Shown here in pieces: positions 17,922 through 26,192 of a stretch of DNA of 64,000 nt. Positions within the stretch are counted from its first letter, which is position 1; the number at the start of each line of letters is the position of its first letter. Origin of the DNA: Rhizobium oryzicola (GTDB lineage: Bacteria > Pseudomonadota > Alphaproteobacteria > Rhizobiales > Rhizobiaceae). The translations under genes and the position numbers were made by a program. The notes below the pieces were generated by a model. The model was given only the letters and a program-made list of their open reading frames with translations. It was not told where the DNA came from and ran no database searches. The stretch is from NCBI RefSeq assembly GCF_030504645.1, contig NZ_JAUKWQ010000007.1:62001-126000 (forward strand), read 5' to 3'.

Positions 17922-18650
17922 ATGGGTCCCACCAGTTTTGATTTGAACCTTCTGTCCCTCTGGTCTCCGGGCTGGGGCGGTGTGTTGCTGGCCGGCCTGA
18001 TGCGCTCGCTGGAAGTGGCCGTGGGCGGTTTTCTGCTTGGGCTTTTGATCGGCATCGGCGGCGCTTCGGCCAAGCTGTGGGGCGGCAAGGTGCTGCGTGA
18101 TCTGCTCGAGGTCTATACGACCGTCGTGCGAGGTGTGCCGGAACTCATCCTGATCCTCATCCTCTATTATGCCGGCACCGATGCGGTAAACAAGCTGATG
18201 CTGGTGCTTGGGCTTCCTTCGGTGGATATCAGCGGTCTTGCCGCCGGCATCTTCGTGATCGGCGTAGTGCAGGGCGCCTATTCGACGGAGGTGCTGCGCG
18301 GGGCCATCAAGGCCATCCCGGCGGGACAGCTGGAGGCCGCGCGCGCCTATGGCATGTCGCCGCTCCTATCGCTTCGCCGCATCACATTGCCCGCCATGCT
18401 GCCCTATGCCATTCCGGGTCTGTCTAACCTTTGGCTAATCGCCACGAAGGATACGGCCCTGCTGGCCGTAGTCGGATTCAGCGAGCTGACGCTCGTCACC
18501 CGCCAGGCTGCTGGTACAACCAAGGCCTATATGATGTTCTTCCTGGCGGCCGGTGTGCTCTATCTGCTCGTCACGCTGCTCTCCAATGTCATTCTCGGCG
18601 CGATTGAAAAGCGGGCTAGACGCGGCTTGTCCCGGGAGCAGGCAGCATGA
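17922..18650 (+). CDS. Amino-acid ABC transporter permease (HisQ/AotQ-like)
   Basis: 242 residues, five or so membrane helices, of the HisQ/M/GlnP family with the EAA loop EAARAYGMSPLLSLRRITLPAMLPYAIPG cut here to its key part EAARAYGMSP. The segment TTVVRGVPELILILILYY is typical for the amino-acid group. Its stop overlaps the next permease start by 4 nt (ATGA). Confidence 0.9.
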   Translation: MGPTSFDLNLLSLWSPGWGGVLLAGLMRSLEVAVGGFLLGLLIGIGGASAKLWGGKVLRDLLEVYTTVVRGVPELILILILYYAGTDAVNKLMLVLGLPSVDISGLAAGIFVIGVVQGAYSTEVLRGAIKAIPAGQLEAARAYGMSPLLSLRRITLPAMLPYAIPGLSNLWLIATKDTALLAVVGFSELTLVTRQAAGTTKAYMMFFLAAGVLYLLVTLLSNVILGAIEKRARRGLSREQAA

Positions 18651-19465
18651 AGGACGAAGCAACGCTCGTGCCGATGACTTATGCTCCCCCGAAGGCACGC
18701 AGCCTGTTGGAGCCGCATCGCATTGCGCTGGCAGCCGTCTTTCTGGCCATTCTGGTTTCTGCCGCCTATTTCATGCGATGGGACTGGCTGCCGCGCTATC
18801 AGGACCGGCTGATCTCCGGCCTGTGGACAACCATGCTGATGCTGATTTCCACATCGGTTGTCGGCTTTGTGTTTGCGGTGCCGCTTGGGCTTGTCCAGGT
18901 GACGGGGCCAAAGCCTTTGGCCTGGTTGGCCAACGCATTCTGCACCCTCATTCGCGGCACACCGCTGCTTCTACAGTTGTGGTTGCTTTATTACGGTCTG
19001 GGCTCGCTCTTCGCGCAATATCCGGAAATCCGCAGCTCCTGGGCCTGGCCCTATCTGCGACAGGCCTGGCCCTACGGCTTTGCCGCGCTGACGATCTCGT
19101 TTGCGGCTTATGAGGGTGAAGTCATGCGAGGCGCCTTTTCCGGTGTGCCCAAGGGCGAGCTGGAAGCGGCGCGCGCCTATGGCATGGGCCGCTGGACGGC
19201 GTTCCGGCGGATCTGGTTTCCGCGCGCCGTCTATCGCACGCTGCCGACGCTGACGGGCGAAACGGTGCTGCAACTGAAATCGACGCCGCTGGTTGCGACA
19301 GTCACGGTCATGGACCTCTATTCCGTCATCACCAAGGTCCGGCAGGATACGTTGCTGACCTATGAGCCGCTGCTGCTGCTGGCGCTGATCTATCTCTGCC
19401 TGACGGGTATTCTGGTTCTGGCTTTCCGGCTGCTCGAAAACCGCATCCCGAGCAGGGGCAATTAA
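18647..19465 (+). CDS. Amino-acid ABC transporter permease (HisM/AotM-like)
   Basis: 272 residues with an N-terminal helix, the TLIRGTPLLLQLWLLYY motif and the EAA loop (EAARAYGMGR). It is the second membrane subunit and pairs with the preceding permease, with which it overlaps by 4 nt. It is slightly longer than HisM, as is usual for AotM. Last gene of the importer operon. Confidence 0.9.
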   Translation: MKDEATLVPMTYAPPKARSLLEPHRIALAAVFLAILVSAAYFMRWDWLPRYQDRLISGLWTTMLMLISTSVVGFVFAVPLGLVQVTGPKPLAWLANAFCTLIRGTPLLLQLWLLYYGLGSLFAQYPEIRSSWAWPYLRQAWPYGFAALTISFAAYEGEVMRGAFSGVPKGELEAARAYGMGRWTAFRRIWFPRAVYRTLPTLTGETVLQLKSTPLVATVTVMDLYSVITKVRQDTLLTYEPLLLLALIYLCLTGILVLAFRLLENRIPSRGN

Positions 19466-19527
19466 AGCATGGCGCGCAAAAGTGTGTAGCGGTTTTGCGG
19501 TAACGATATGCGTTAAAACAAGAACTT

Positions 19528-19564
19528 AAAGCACGTTACACGAGGCTAAGCCGCAACGTGCTTT
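19528..19564. terminator. Bidirectional stem-loop between converging genes
   Basis: AAAGCACGTT / AACGTGCTTT forms a perfect 10-bp stem around a 17-nt loop. It sits after the AotM-like permease and touches the stop codon of the monooxygenase on the other strand. The T-tracts are short, so it may be a terminator or a mRNA-end stabiliser. Confidence 0.5.
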
Positions 19565-20924
19565 AGGGTTCGCCAAACCGATGCCTCTTCGCGATATGGC
19601 GGTTCGGTAGACGCGATGCGCCAAAGAGTTTGTCCCGCAGGGTTCCTGGCTCATAGGCAGTCTTGTAGAGCCCTCGCTCCTGCAGGATGGGGATGACCAG
19701 CCCGATGATGTCTTCGAAGCATTCGGGTACAACGGTGCGGGAAAGGTTGAAACCGTCAATGCTGGCATTTTCCACCCATGCCGCCAGCTGATCGGCGATC
19801 TGCTCCGCCGACCCCACCATGGGCGCTTGCCGGCTACCGAGCACCATCTGGTCGAGGAGCTTGCGTTTCGTCCATTGCGGACCGGCGCTGCGGGTCATGG
19901 CCTCGACATTGGAGATAATGGCGCTACTTTTGCCGGTCTCGATCGGTTCATCCAGATCGTACCGAGCAAAATCGATACCGAGGGAAGCCGCGGCATGCAC
20001 GAGTGCCGCCTCTGAACTGACATGGCGCCGGTAGTCCTCGAATTTTTCCCACGCTTCTTTCTCTGTGCGGCCTGTGACGATGGTTGCGCCCAGGAAAACC
20101 TTGATGTCATCGGCCTGCCTGCCGCAGCCAATGGCGCGGCTGCGGATATCGTCCACGATAGCCTTCACCCCGTCCAGCTTCTGGCCGTTGACGAAGACAC
20201 ATTCGGCGTGGGTTGCCGCAAACTCCCGGCCACGGGTCGAGGAACCGGCCTGGTAGAGCACCGGCGTGCGCTGCGGCGATGGTTCGCAGAGATGCATGGC
20301 ATCCAGCCTATACTGCTTGCCGGCATGTTGGATCTTTTGAACCCTGGCCGGATCGGCATAAACACCCGTCGCCCGGTCGAAGCGGACGGCATCATCCGCC
20401 CAGCTGCCCTCCCAGAGCGCATAGACAATATCCATGTATTCGTCGGCCAGATCGTAGCGATCGTCATGGGCCGCCTGTGCATTGAGGCCAATGGCTTTGG
20501 CCGCACTATCAAGATAGCCGGTGACGATGTTCCAGCCGATGCGACCGCCGGTCAAATGATCAAGGGTCGAGATGCGGCGGGCAAAGAGAAAGGGCGGTTC
20601 GTAAGTGAGGTTGGCGGTAATGCCGAAGCCGAGATGTTGCGTGACGGCGGCCATGGCGGGCACCAGCAGCATCGGATCATTGACGGGAACCTGCACCGCG
20701 CCTTTCAGTGCCGCATCCGCACTGCCGCCATAGACGTCGTTGATGCCGACGACGTCAGCCAGAAAAATGCCGTCGAACAATCCGGCTTCCAGCCGCCTGG
20801 CGTAATCCATCCAGTAGGTAAGCTCACCATAGCGGTGCGACTGGTCACGGGGATGAGTCCAAAGCCCTTGCTGAATATGCCCGACGCAGTTCATATCGAA
20901 GGCATTGAAGTGGATTTTTCGCAT
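19563..20924 (-). CDS. FMN-dependent monooxygenase, NtaA/SnaA/DszA (bacterial-luciferase-like) family
   Basis: 453 residues from the ATG with GAGGGG upstream. The N-terminus HFNAFDMNCVGHIQQGLWTHP is diagnostic of this two-component flavin monooxygenase group, which acts on compounds such as nitrilotriacetate, alkyl sulfides or alkylated amines. LTGGRIGWNIVTG and the YQAGSSTRGREFA phosphate-binding segment are present. No flavin reductase lies nearby, so it would use one encoded elsewhere. The divergent XRE-cupin gene and the palindrome between them indicate local regulation. The substrate cannot be read from the sequence. Confidence 0.88.
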   Translation of the reverse strand: MRKIHFNAFDMNCVGHIQQGLWTHPRDQSHRYGELTYWMDYARRLEAGLFDGIFLADVVGINDVYGGSADAALKGAVQVPVNDPMLLVPAMAAVTQHLGFGITANLTYEPPFLFARRISTLDHLTGGRIGWNIVTGYLDSAAKAIGLNAQAAHDDRYDLADEYMDIVYALWEGSWADDAVRFDRATGVYADPARVQKIQHAGKQYRLDAMHLCEPSPQRTPVLYQAGSSTRGREFAATHAECVFVNGQKLDGVKAIVDDIRSRAIGCGRQADDIKVFLGATIVTGRTEKEAWEKFEDYRRHVSSEAALVHAAASLGIDFARYDLDEPIETGKSSAIISNVEAMTRSAGPQWTKRKLLDQMVLGSRQAPMVGSAEQIADQLAAWVENASIDGFNLSRTVVPECFEDIIGLVIPILQERGLYKTAYEPGTLRDKLFGASRLPNRHIAKRHRFGEP

Positions 20925-20971
20925 GGCGCCCCTCACGGTCTGCGTGACGATCCCGTTTCTTATTGGTCTCA

Positions 20972-20995
20972 TTTCGTCTACTATAGGAGACGAAA
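20972..20995. promoter_or_regulatory. 24-bp palindrome, probable operator of the XRE-cupin regulator
   Basis: TTTCGTCTACTA / TAGGAGACGAAA: two 12-bp halves with one mismatched pair, located midway in the 86-bp divergent region. It covers the expected -10 area of either gene (CTATAG at the centre). A dimeric HTH regulator encoded beside it is the natural ligand. Confidence 0.7.
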
Positions 20996-21010
20996 GAGGA
21001 GGGTTGCAAG

Positions 21011-21577
21011 ATGGAGCCTCGCGAAGTCGATACGGCGCAGGCGATCGCTGATCGCATCAGGATCGAGCGCGAAAGCCGGGGCTGGTCCCTGTCGGATCTC
21101 GCCGAGCGTTCGAACGTGTCGAAGGCGATGATCAGCAAGATCGAGCGCTGCGAGGCAAGCCCGACGGCGACGGTGCTGGGCCGATTGTCGGGTGCCTTCG
21201 GCCTGCCGCTTTCGACGTTACTTGCCTTGGCGGAGCGGGCGGATGAGCGTCTCTTGAAGCTCGATCATCAGCCGGTATGGACGGACCCGGAAACCGGTTA
21301 CACGCGCCGCGCGGTCTCGCCGCCGAATGGTGGAATGCTCGACCTCATCGAGGTCATGCTGCCGCCCGGCGTTCGCATTCCCTATCCGGCCTCGGCCTTC
21401 GCCTTCCAGCGCCAGCAGATCTGGATGCTGGAAGGTCTGCTGCATTTTCACGAGGGCGATACATTGCATATTCTGGAGCCAGGTGATTGCCTGGAGCTTG
21501 GGCCGCCCGCGCCTTGCGCCTTCAAGAACGCGGGCAAGGTGCCCGCGCGCTATCTTGTCGTGCTGGCGAAACGCTGA
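21011..21577 (+). CDS. XRE-family regulator with C-terminal cupin sensor domain
   Basis: 188 residues. The HTH at ~12-66 contains LSDLAERSNVSKAMISKIERCEASPTA, here noted by its recognition part VSKAMISKIER. A cupin_2 beta-barrel (~105-185) would bind a small effector. This is the SutR/YdcN/PuuR-like architecture. It is divergent from the flavin monooxygenase and presumably controls it through the palindrome at 20972-20995. Its stop codon directly abuts the stop of the tiny oxidase subunit on the other strand. Confidence 0.88.
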   Translation: MEPREVDTAQAIADRIRIERESRGWSLSDLAERSNVSKAMISKIERCEASPTATVLGRLSGAFGLPLSTLLALAERADERLLKLDHQPVWTDPETGYTRRAVSPPNGGMLDLIEVMLPPGVRIPYPASAFAFQRQQIWMLEGLLHFHEGDTLHILEPGDCLELGPPAPCAFKNAGKVPARYLVVLAKR

Positions 21578-21691
21578 TCAGGCCTTCAGCCAAAACTTGA
21601 TGATCATGGCGACCAGCCCGACGGCCAGTACGCCTGAGATCCAGAGGCCGACGAACCAACCGAGTTGCCTTGCTTTCTCTGCGATCCTCAA
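21578..21691 (-). CDS. Small third subunit of the bd/CIO quinol oxidase (DUF2474/CydX-like), 37 aa
   Basis: A short frame starting at TTG, overlapping the cydB stop by 4 nt (TTGA). The peptide begins MRIAEKARQLGWFVGLWIS and continues with one transmembrane helix ending FWLKA. The Trp in GWF..LW and single helix match the small proteins encoded after cydB/cioB that stabilise the haem site of bd oxidases. Translational coupling with cydB and position support it. It is too short for ordinary gene calling. Confidence 0.8.
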   Translation of the reverse strand: MRIAEKARQLGWFVGLWISGVLAVGLVAMIIKFWLKA

Positions 21692-22692
21692 TGGTAACCC
21701 TCCTCCGGATCCATCTTGCCGCGGAAGACCCAATAGGCATACCCCGTGTAGGCGAGGATGATGGGTACGAGGATCGCTGCCCCCACCAGCAGAAAGCCGA
21801 GGCTCTCGTCAGGCGCCGCCGCGTCCCAAATGGTGACCGAAGTGGGCACGATATAGGGGTAGAAGCTGATGCCGATGCCCGCATAGGCAAGAATGAAGAT
21901 GGCCAGCGCCGACAGGAAAGGCTGGGAGTCATGGCGGATTCTCAGGCCCCGGAACAGCGAGTAGAAGCACAGCACCACCAGCAGCGGAACGATGACGCTG
22001 AAGACGGCGGTCGGAAAGGTAAACCAGCGATCGACATAGAGCGGCTTCAGGAAGGGCGTCCAAAGGCTGAAGATGCCGATGGCAACTAGCGTTGCCGCGC
22101 CCGCACCATAGGCGAAGCGGCGGGCATTTTGGGCGATATGTCCGGAGGTGCGCATCACCAGCCACGTTGAGCCCAGAAGCCCATAGCCGATGACGAGGGC
22201 AATCCCGGTTGCGATGGAAAATGGCGTCAGCCAGTCCCACCAGCCACCCGCATAGGCACGGTTGGCAACGGGAATGCCCTGCACCAGCGCACCGAGCGCG
22301 ATGCCTTGTGCAAAGGCCGCAACAGTGGAACCGCCGGCAAAGGCCCAATCCCAAACCCACTTGGCACGCTTGGTGCGCCAGCGATATTCGAAGGCGACAC
22401 CCCGAAAAATGAGGCCAAGCAGCATGGCGATCAGCGGCGCGTAAAGCGCCGGTAGGATGGTGGCATAGGCGAGCGGAAAGACGGCGAGCAGACCGCCGCC
22501 GCCCAGCACCAGCCAGGTTTCATTGCCATCCCAGACCGGTGCAACGGAATTCATCATCGTGTCCCGCTCCTCCTCCTCCCGAAAGAAGGGAAAGAGGATG
22601 CCGACGCCGAGGTCGAAGCCGTCAAGGACGACGTAGGCGAGGACCGCAAAGGCGATGAGGGCGGCCCAGATGAAGGGAAGATCAAGCGCCAT
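21688..22692 (-). CDS. cydB: Cytochrome bd/CIO quinol oxidase subunit II
   Basis: 334 residues with about eight to nine membrane helices. It starts MALDLPFIWAALIAFAVLAY with GGAGGT upstream, and the DGFDLGVGILFPF motif after it is the subunit II signature. It forms the oxidase with CydA, whose gene overlaps its start by 11 nt. Membrane-bound; oxidises ubiquinol and reduces oxygen to water. Confidence 0.95.
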   Translation of the reverse strand: MALDLPFIWAALIAFAVLAYVVLDGFDLGVGILFPFFREEEERDTMMNSVAPVWDGNETWLVLGGGGLLAVFPLAYATILPALYAPLIAMLLGLIFRGVAFEYRWRTKRAKWVWDWAFAGGSTVAAFAQGIALGALVQGIPVANRAYAGGWWDWLTPFSIATGIALVIGYGLLGSTWLVMRTSGHIAQNARRFAYGAGAATLVAIGIFSLWTPFLKPLYVDRWFTFPTAVFSVIVPLLVVLCFYSLFRGLRIRHDSQPFLSALAIFILAYAGIGISFYPYIVPTSVTIWDAAAPDESLGFLLVGAAILVPIILAYTGYAYWVFRGKMDPEEGYH

Positions 22693-24100
22693 GGTGAGCA
22701 CCTCCGTGCTGGGCAGCCAGATGGGGAGCGGGGGTAATGCCTGCGGAACGGATCGGACCATCGCCGAGATGTGCATCCGCATCGCGCGGCAGGCGCTTCA
22801 TCAGACGCAGGATGTAGAAAGTGCCAGCGCCGAAGACGAGGAAGTAGACCACGACGAAGGCCAGTAGTGAGGTTGCCACGGCGGGGGCCGCAATCGCCGA
22901 GCGGGATTCGGCCGTCAACAGATGACCGTAAACCGTATAGGGCTGTCGGCCCACCTCCGTCGTGACCCATCCGGCCAGCACCGCCACGAAGCCTGCTGGC
23001 CCCATGGCGAGGGCAAATCGGTGCAGCCAGGAGCTCTGGTAAAGCGTGCCATGCCAGCGGCTATAGAGGCTCCAGATGCCAAGGGCGAGCATGGCAAAGC
23101 CTAGCCCCACCATGATGCGGAACGACCAGAAGATGATCTCGACGGGCGGCTGCTTGTCCTCCGGTATCGTATCGAGGCCCGCCAGCGGCGCATTAAGATC
23201 GTGTTTCAGGATTAGACTTGAAGCCTTCGGGATCTCGATCGCGTAGTCCACACGTTTTTCCTGCGTGTTGGGAATGCCGAACAGGATCAGCGGCGCGCCA
23301 TCCGGATGGCTTTGGAAGTGGCCTTCCATCGCCATCACCTTGGCGGGCTGATGTTCCAGCGTGTTGAGGCCATGCTGGTCGCCCGCCAGGATCTGCAAGG
23401 GTGCGACGACAGCAATCATGCCCATGGCCATGGAAAACATTGTGCCGGCTCTCAGCGGCGCGGTACGCCGCAGAAGGTGATAGGCACCGACGCCACCGAC
23501 CACGAGCGCCGTCGTGAGATAGGCTGCCAGCACCATATGCACGAAGCGGTAGGGGAAAGACGGGTTGAAGATCACCTGCCACCAGTCCACCGGGATGAAC
23601 TGGCCCTTGTCGTTCATGGCAAAGCCGGCTGGAGTCTGCATCCAGGAATTGGTTGCTAGGATCCAGGTCGCCGAAATCAGCGTGCCGAAGGCCACCATCA
23701 GAGTGGCAAAGAAGTGCAGGCCGGGCCCGACGCGCTTCCGGCCAAACAGCATGACGCCCAGGAAACCAGCTTCCAGGAAGAATGCCGAAAGCACCTCGTA
23801 GCCCATCAGCGGCCCAATGACCGGTCCCGCCTTGTCCGAAAACACACTCCAATTGGTCCCGAACTGATAGGCCATGACGATGCCGGAGACGACGCCCATG
23901 CCGAAGGCAACGGCAAAGATCGTCTTCCAGAAGTCGAACAGCTCCAGATAGACCGGCTTCTTCGTCCACAAATACAAGCCCTCTAGCACTGCCAGATAGC
24001 TGGCAAGGCCAATCGAGAAGGCTGGAAAGATGATGTGGAACGAGACGGTGAAAGCAAACTGCATACGCGCCAGGACCGTAGCGTCCAGATGCTCAAACAT
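22682..24100 (-). CDS. cydA: Cytochrome bd/CIO quinol oxidase subunit I
   Basis: 472 residues from the ATG with GGAAGGAAG upstream. The N-terminal haem ligand His is in FTVSFHIIFPAFSIG and the GWVTTEVGRQPYTVYG motif is present. The Q-loop side is short, as in cyanide-insensitive oxidases (CioA), compared with the long-loop E. coli CydA of 522 residues. It is the first gene of a cydA-cydB-small subunit operon. No cydDC assembly genes are in the window. An EcfG-like promoter lies about 215 bp upstream, with no credible gene between. Confidence 0.93.
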   Translation of the reverse strand: MFEHLDATVLARMQFAFTVSFHIIFPAFSIGLASYLAVLEGLYLWTKKPVYLELFDFWKTIFAVAFGMGVVSGIVMAYQFGTNWSVFSDKAGPVIGPLMGYEVLSAFFLEAGFLGVMLFGRKRVGPGLHFFATLMVAFGTLISATWILATNSWMQTPAGFAMNDKGQFIPVDWWQVIFNPSFPYRFVHMVLAAYLTTALVVGGVGAYHLLRRTAPLRAGTMFSMAMGMIAVVAPLQILAGDQHGLNTLEHQPAKVMAMEGHFQSHPDGAPLILFGIPNTQEKRVDYAIEIPKASSLILKHDLNAPLAGLDTIPEDKQPPVEIIFWSFRIMVGLGFAMLALGIWSLYSRWHGTLYQSSWLHRFALAMGPAGFVAVLAGWVTTEVGRQPYTVYGHLLTAESRSAIAAPAVATSLLAFVVVYFLVFGAGTFYILRLMKRLPRDADAHLGDGPIRSAGITPAPHLAAQHGGAHHGA

Positions 24101-24315
24101 GGCTTCCTTCCTTTGCCCGGGGGGGCTTTTACAAAGTGGCTCGTCAACAGTTGTCGCAGGCTTGATGCACTGCAGCAACGGACGGCTTGCCGCATGAGCC
24201 AACCTGTCGCGCCTCCAAGGGTTGCAAAGAAAAGGCGCTTCCCGGGGGAGAGCGCCGAATGGGGGAGGTTCTATGACATCGTCCACCAGCGCATCAGCGC
24301 CCGCGACGGTTTCTC

Positions 24316-24340
24316 AACGTGGACACGCGCCAAATGTTCC
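24316..24340 (-). promoter_or_regulatory. EcfG-like promoter upstream of cydAB
   Basis: Reading on the minus strand: GGAAC, 16 nt, CGTT, an exact match to the general-stress sigma consensus. It is ~215 bp before cydA, longer than the 27-60 bp usual for the other sites here, so the link to cydA is less certain. The leader (24101-24315) has no supportable gene. Confidence 0.55.
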
Positions 24341-24401
24341 ACGTCTTGCGATCGAATGCTTGTACGAACCACTGGAACAATCTGACGGGTTGGTTGCGTG
24401 T

Positions 24402-25157
24402 TCAGAACGCCACTTCGGCCAGCAATGGCAGGTGATCGGAGGCGAGGCGCGCCAGGGGCGTTCGAACTGCTTCCACAGACCGTAGGCGAAGGCTTTCCGA
24501 TACGAAAATGTGGTCCAGCCGCAGCAGGGGCCACCGCGATGGAAACGTGGCACCAGCCAGCTCGCCCAGATCCTGCACGACATCCTTCATGTGGCGTTTC
24601 ACCATGCGGTAAGGCGCTGATGAGGGGATCGAGTTGAAGTCGCCAATCAACAGGCTCTTGCCCTTGCGGATTTCAGAGTTGCCCAGCCAGCTCCTGCCGA
24701 GCAGTTCGCGCATCTGGCGTACGCGATCTCGCCGTGTCAGGCCCAGATGCGTATTGACAATGTGCAGCCGTTCACCATGCGCTTCCACATCTGCCCACAA
24801 GGCGCCGCGCGGCTCGCCCACGGATGTGAGTCCGCCGGCCTGCCTCAGCTGCAAAGGCAGGGCGGTCAGGATTGCATCGCCATACTGCTCTTCGGCCACG
24901 CGCAACGCCGGGTGAAAGTGGAAGTCCATACGCAGGTGGTTGGCGATCGCCTGCGCCTGATCGATGCCGCCGCTTCGGCGTCTGCCGACATCAAGTTCCT
25001 GCAGGCCGATGATATCGGCACCCGTCTCCGCAATCACGTCGGCAATGCGCGCCGGATCCCGCTTGCGATCGGTGCCCACGCAACTGTGAACATTGTAGCT
25101 GAGGATACGGATGGTCCGGGAGGGCAAGGAGGGCGTATTTGGTGAGGGTTCGGTCAT
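24402..25157 (-). CDS. Endonuclease/exonuclease/phosphatase-fold protein, YbhP-like
   Basis: 251 residues from the second in-frame ATG; a start at 25196 would add 13 residues. The EEP fold is clear: LSYNVHSC, GLQELD (metal Glu), VNTHLGL, LLIGDFNSIPSS and the final SDHLPLLAEV. In enterobacteria YbhP is encoded with a cardiolipin synthase and YbhN; here the same three families are adjacent but on alternating strands. It may act on phospholipids or phosphodiesters; the reaction is unknown. The second ATG is preferred because an EcfG-like promoter would place the transcript start just before it. Confidence 0.85.
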   Translation of the reverse strand: MTEPSPNTPSLPSRTIRILSYNVHSCVGTDRKRDPARIADVIAETGADIIGLQELDVGRRRSGGIDQAQAIANHLRMDFHFHPALRVAEEQYGDAILTALPLQLRQAGGLTSVGEPRGALWADVEAHGERLHIVNTHLGLTRRDRVRQMRELLGRSWLGNSEIRKGKSLLIGDFNSIPSSAPYRMVKRHMKDVVQDLGELAGATFPSRWPLLRLDHIFVSESLRLRSVEAVRTPLARLASDHLPLLAEVAF

Positions 25158-25164
25158 GCCGCAG

Positions 25165-25190
25165 GGAACCCCTTTCCCCGGCGTTTCGTT
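25165..25190 (+). promoter_or_regulatory. EcfG-like promoter of the ybhN-like gene
   Basis: GGAAC, 17 nt, CGTT, exact to consensus. It overlaps, in mirror orientation, the promoter-like element on the other strand. The 5' leader to the GTG start would be about 50 nt. Confidence 0.65.
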
Positions 25191-25192
25191 CC
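25167..25192 (-). promoter_or_regulatory. EcfG-like promoter of the EEP-family gene
   Basis: On the minus strand: GGAAC, 17 nt, GGTT. The -35 of one strand overlays the -10 of the other. The -10 element ends 10 nt before the ATG at 25157, so the transcript would be almost leaderless. Confidence 0.45.
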
Positions 25193-25247
25193 CCATGTCG
25201 GAAGAGGCTCTCGTCTTCTTCTCCCATCAGGATGCGAAAGGCTGCCC

Positions 25248-26192
25248 GTGACACGACACCTGTTCAGGATCATCATCGCGCTCTTGATCGCCGTGGCGGC
25301 GGTGCTCGTTTATCGAAGCCTCAGCCGTTACAGCTGGGGGGACATCACGGCCTCAATGGCGATGCTGCCGGTTCTGCGGATCGTTACGGGCGCCCTTTTT
25401 GTCATCGCCTCCTATCTGTGCCTGGCGATGTTCGACTGGCTGGCGCTGCGTTATGTGGGCCATCCGCAACCCTTCCGCCGGGCGCTGGTCGCTTCCTTTT
25501 CAGCCCTTTCGATCGGCCATAATGTTGGCGGTGCTGCGCTCTCGAGCGGTGCGGTCCGGTACCGCTTCTATGCGCGCTGGGGTCTTACGGGCGACGAGGT
25601 TGCCAAGGTCATTCTGTTCTGCGGTGCGACTGTGCTGCTTGGGCTTAGTACACTTGCCGGGATTGTGCTGCTGCTAATGCCGCCAACGGGGCAGAACCTC
25701 CTGGATCTGACGGAAGCCCAGCGCTTCTGGCTGGGGCTTGCCTTTCTTGTTTACCCGGTTGCCTATCTCATTTGCTCGGTCTGGGGTCGTCCGCCGCTGA
25801 AATTCCGCAGTTTCCGCATGGAGATGCCAACGCCACTGATGTGTGTCGCACAGGTTGCCATCGGCACGCTGAATTTTGCCTTCGTCGCGGCGGCTCTCAA
25901 TCAGTTGCTGCTGACCTTCACTCAAGCGGGGTATCTGCAGGTGGCCTCGGCCTATGTCACCGCAACCGTTGCCGGCATGCTGAGCCACGTGCCGGGCGGT
26001 CTTGGGGTGCTGGAAGCAACCATGCTGATGCTGCTGCCGGAGTCGGATTCCATCGGCGCCTTGGTTGCCTTCCGGGTGTTGTATTATTTCGTGCCGCTCT
26101 GCCTTGGCCTGCCGATCTTCCTGATCAGCGAGGCCTATTTCCGTCATCAGCAGCGGGAGGGTGGCTCAGAGCCAGCTCCGCGCCAGGCGTGA
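25248..26192 (+). CDS. YbhN/AglD-type flippase-like membrane protein (UPF0104)
   Basis: 314 residues starting at GTG, with eight or so hydrophobic helices. The family landmarks LSIGHNVGGAALSSGAVRYRFY (key part GGAALSSGAVRYR) and LSHVPGGLGVLEA are present. It belongs to the lysylphosphatidylglycerol-synthase membrane-region family, which includes E. coli YbhN, implicated in phospholipid movement. Neighbours are a cardiolipin-synthase-like PLD and an EEP protein. Its 3' end overlaps the convergent PLD gene by 27 nt. Confidence 0.87.
   Translation: MTRHLFRIIIALLIAVAAVLVYRSLSRYSWGDITASMAMLPVLRIVTGALFVIASYLCLAMFDWLALRYVGHPQPFRRALVASFSALSIGHNVGGAALSSGAVRYRFYARWGLTGDEVAKVILFCGATVLLGLSTLAGIVLLLMPPTGQNLLDLTEAQRFWLGLAFLVYPVAYLICSVWGRPPLKFRSFRMEMPTPLMCVAQVAIGTLNFAFVAAALNQLLLTFTQAGYLQVASAYVTATVAGMLSHVPGGLGVLEATMLMLLPESDSIGALVAFRVLYYFVPLCLGLPIFLISEAYFRHQQREGGSEPAPRQA

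Noticed and set aside
24101-24286. 62-residue upstream extension of CydA
   Set aside because: CydA proteins start at MFEHLD-like sequence directly before the first helix, and GGAAGGAAG precedes the ATG at 24100.
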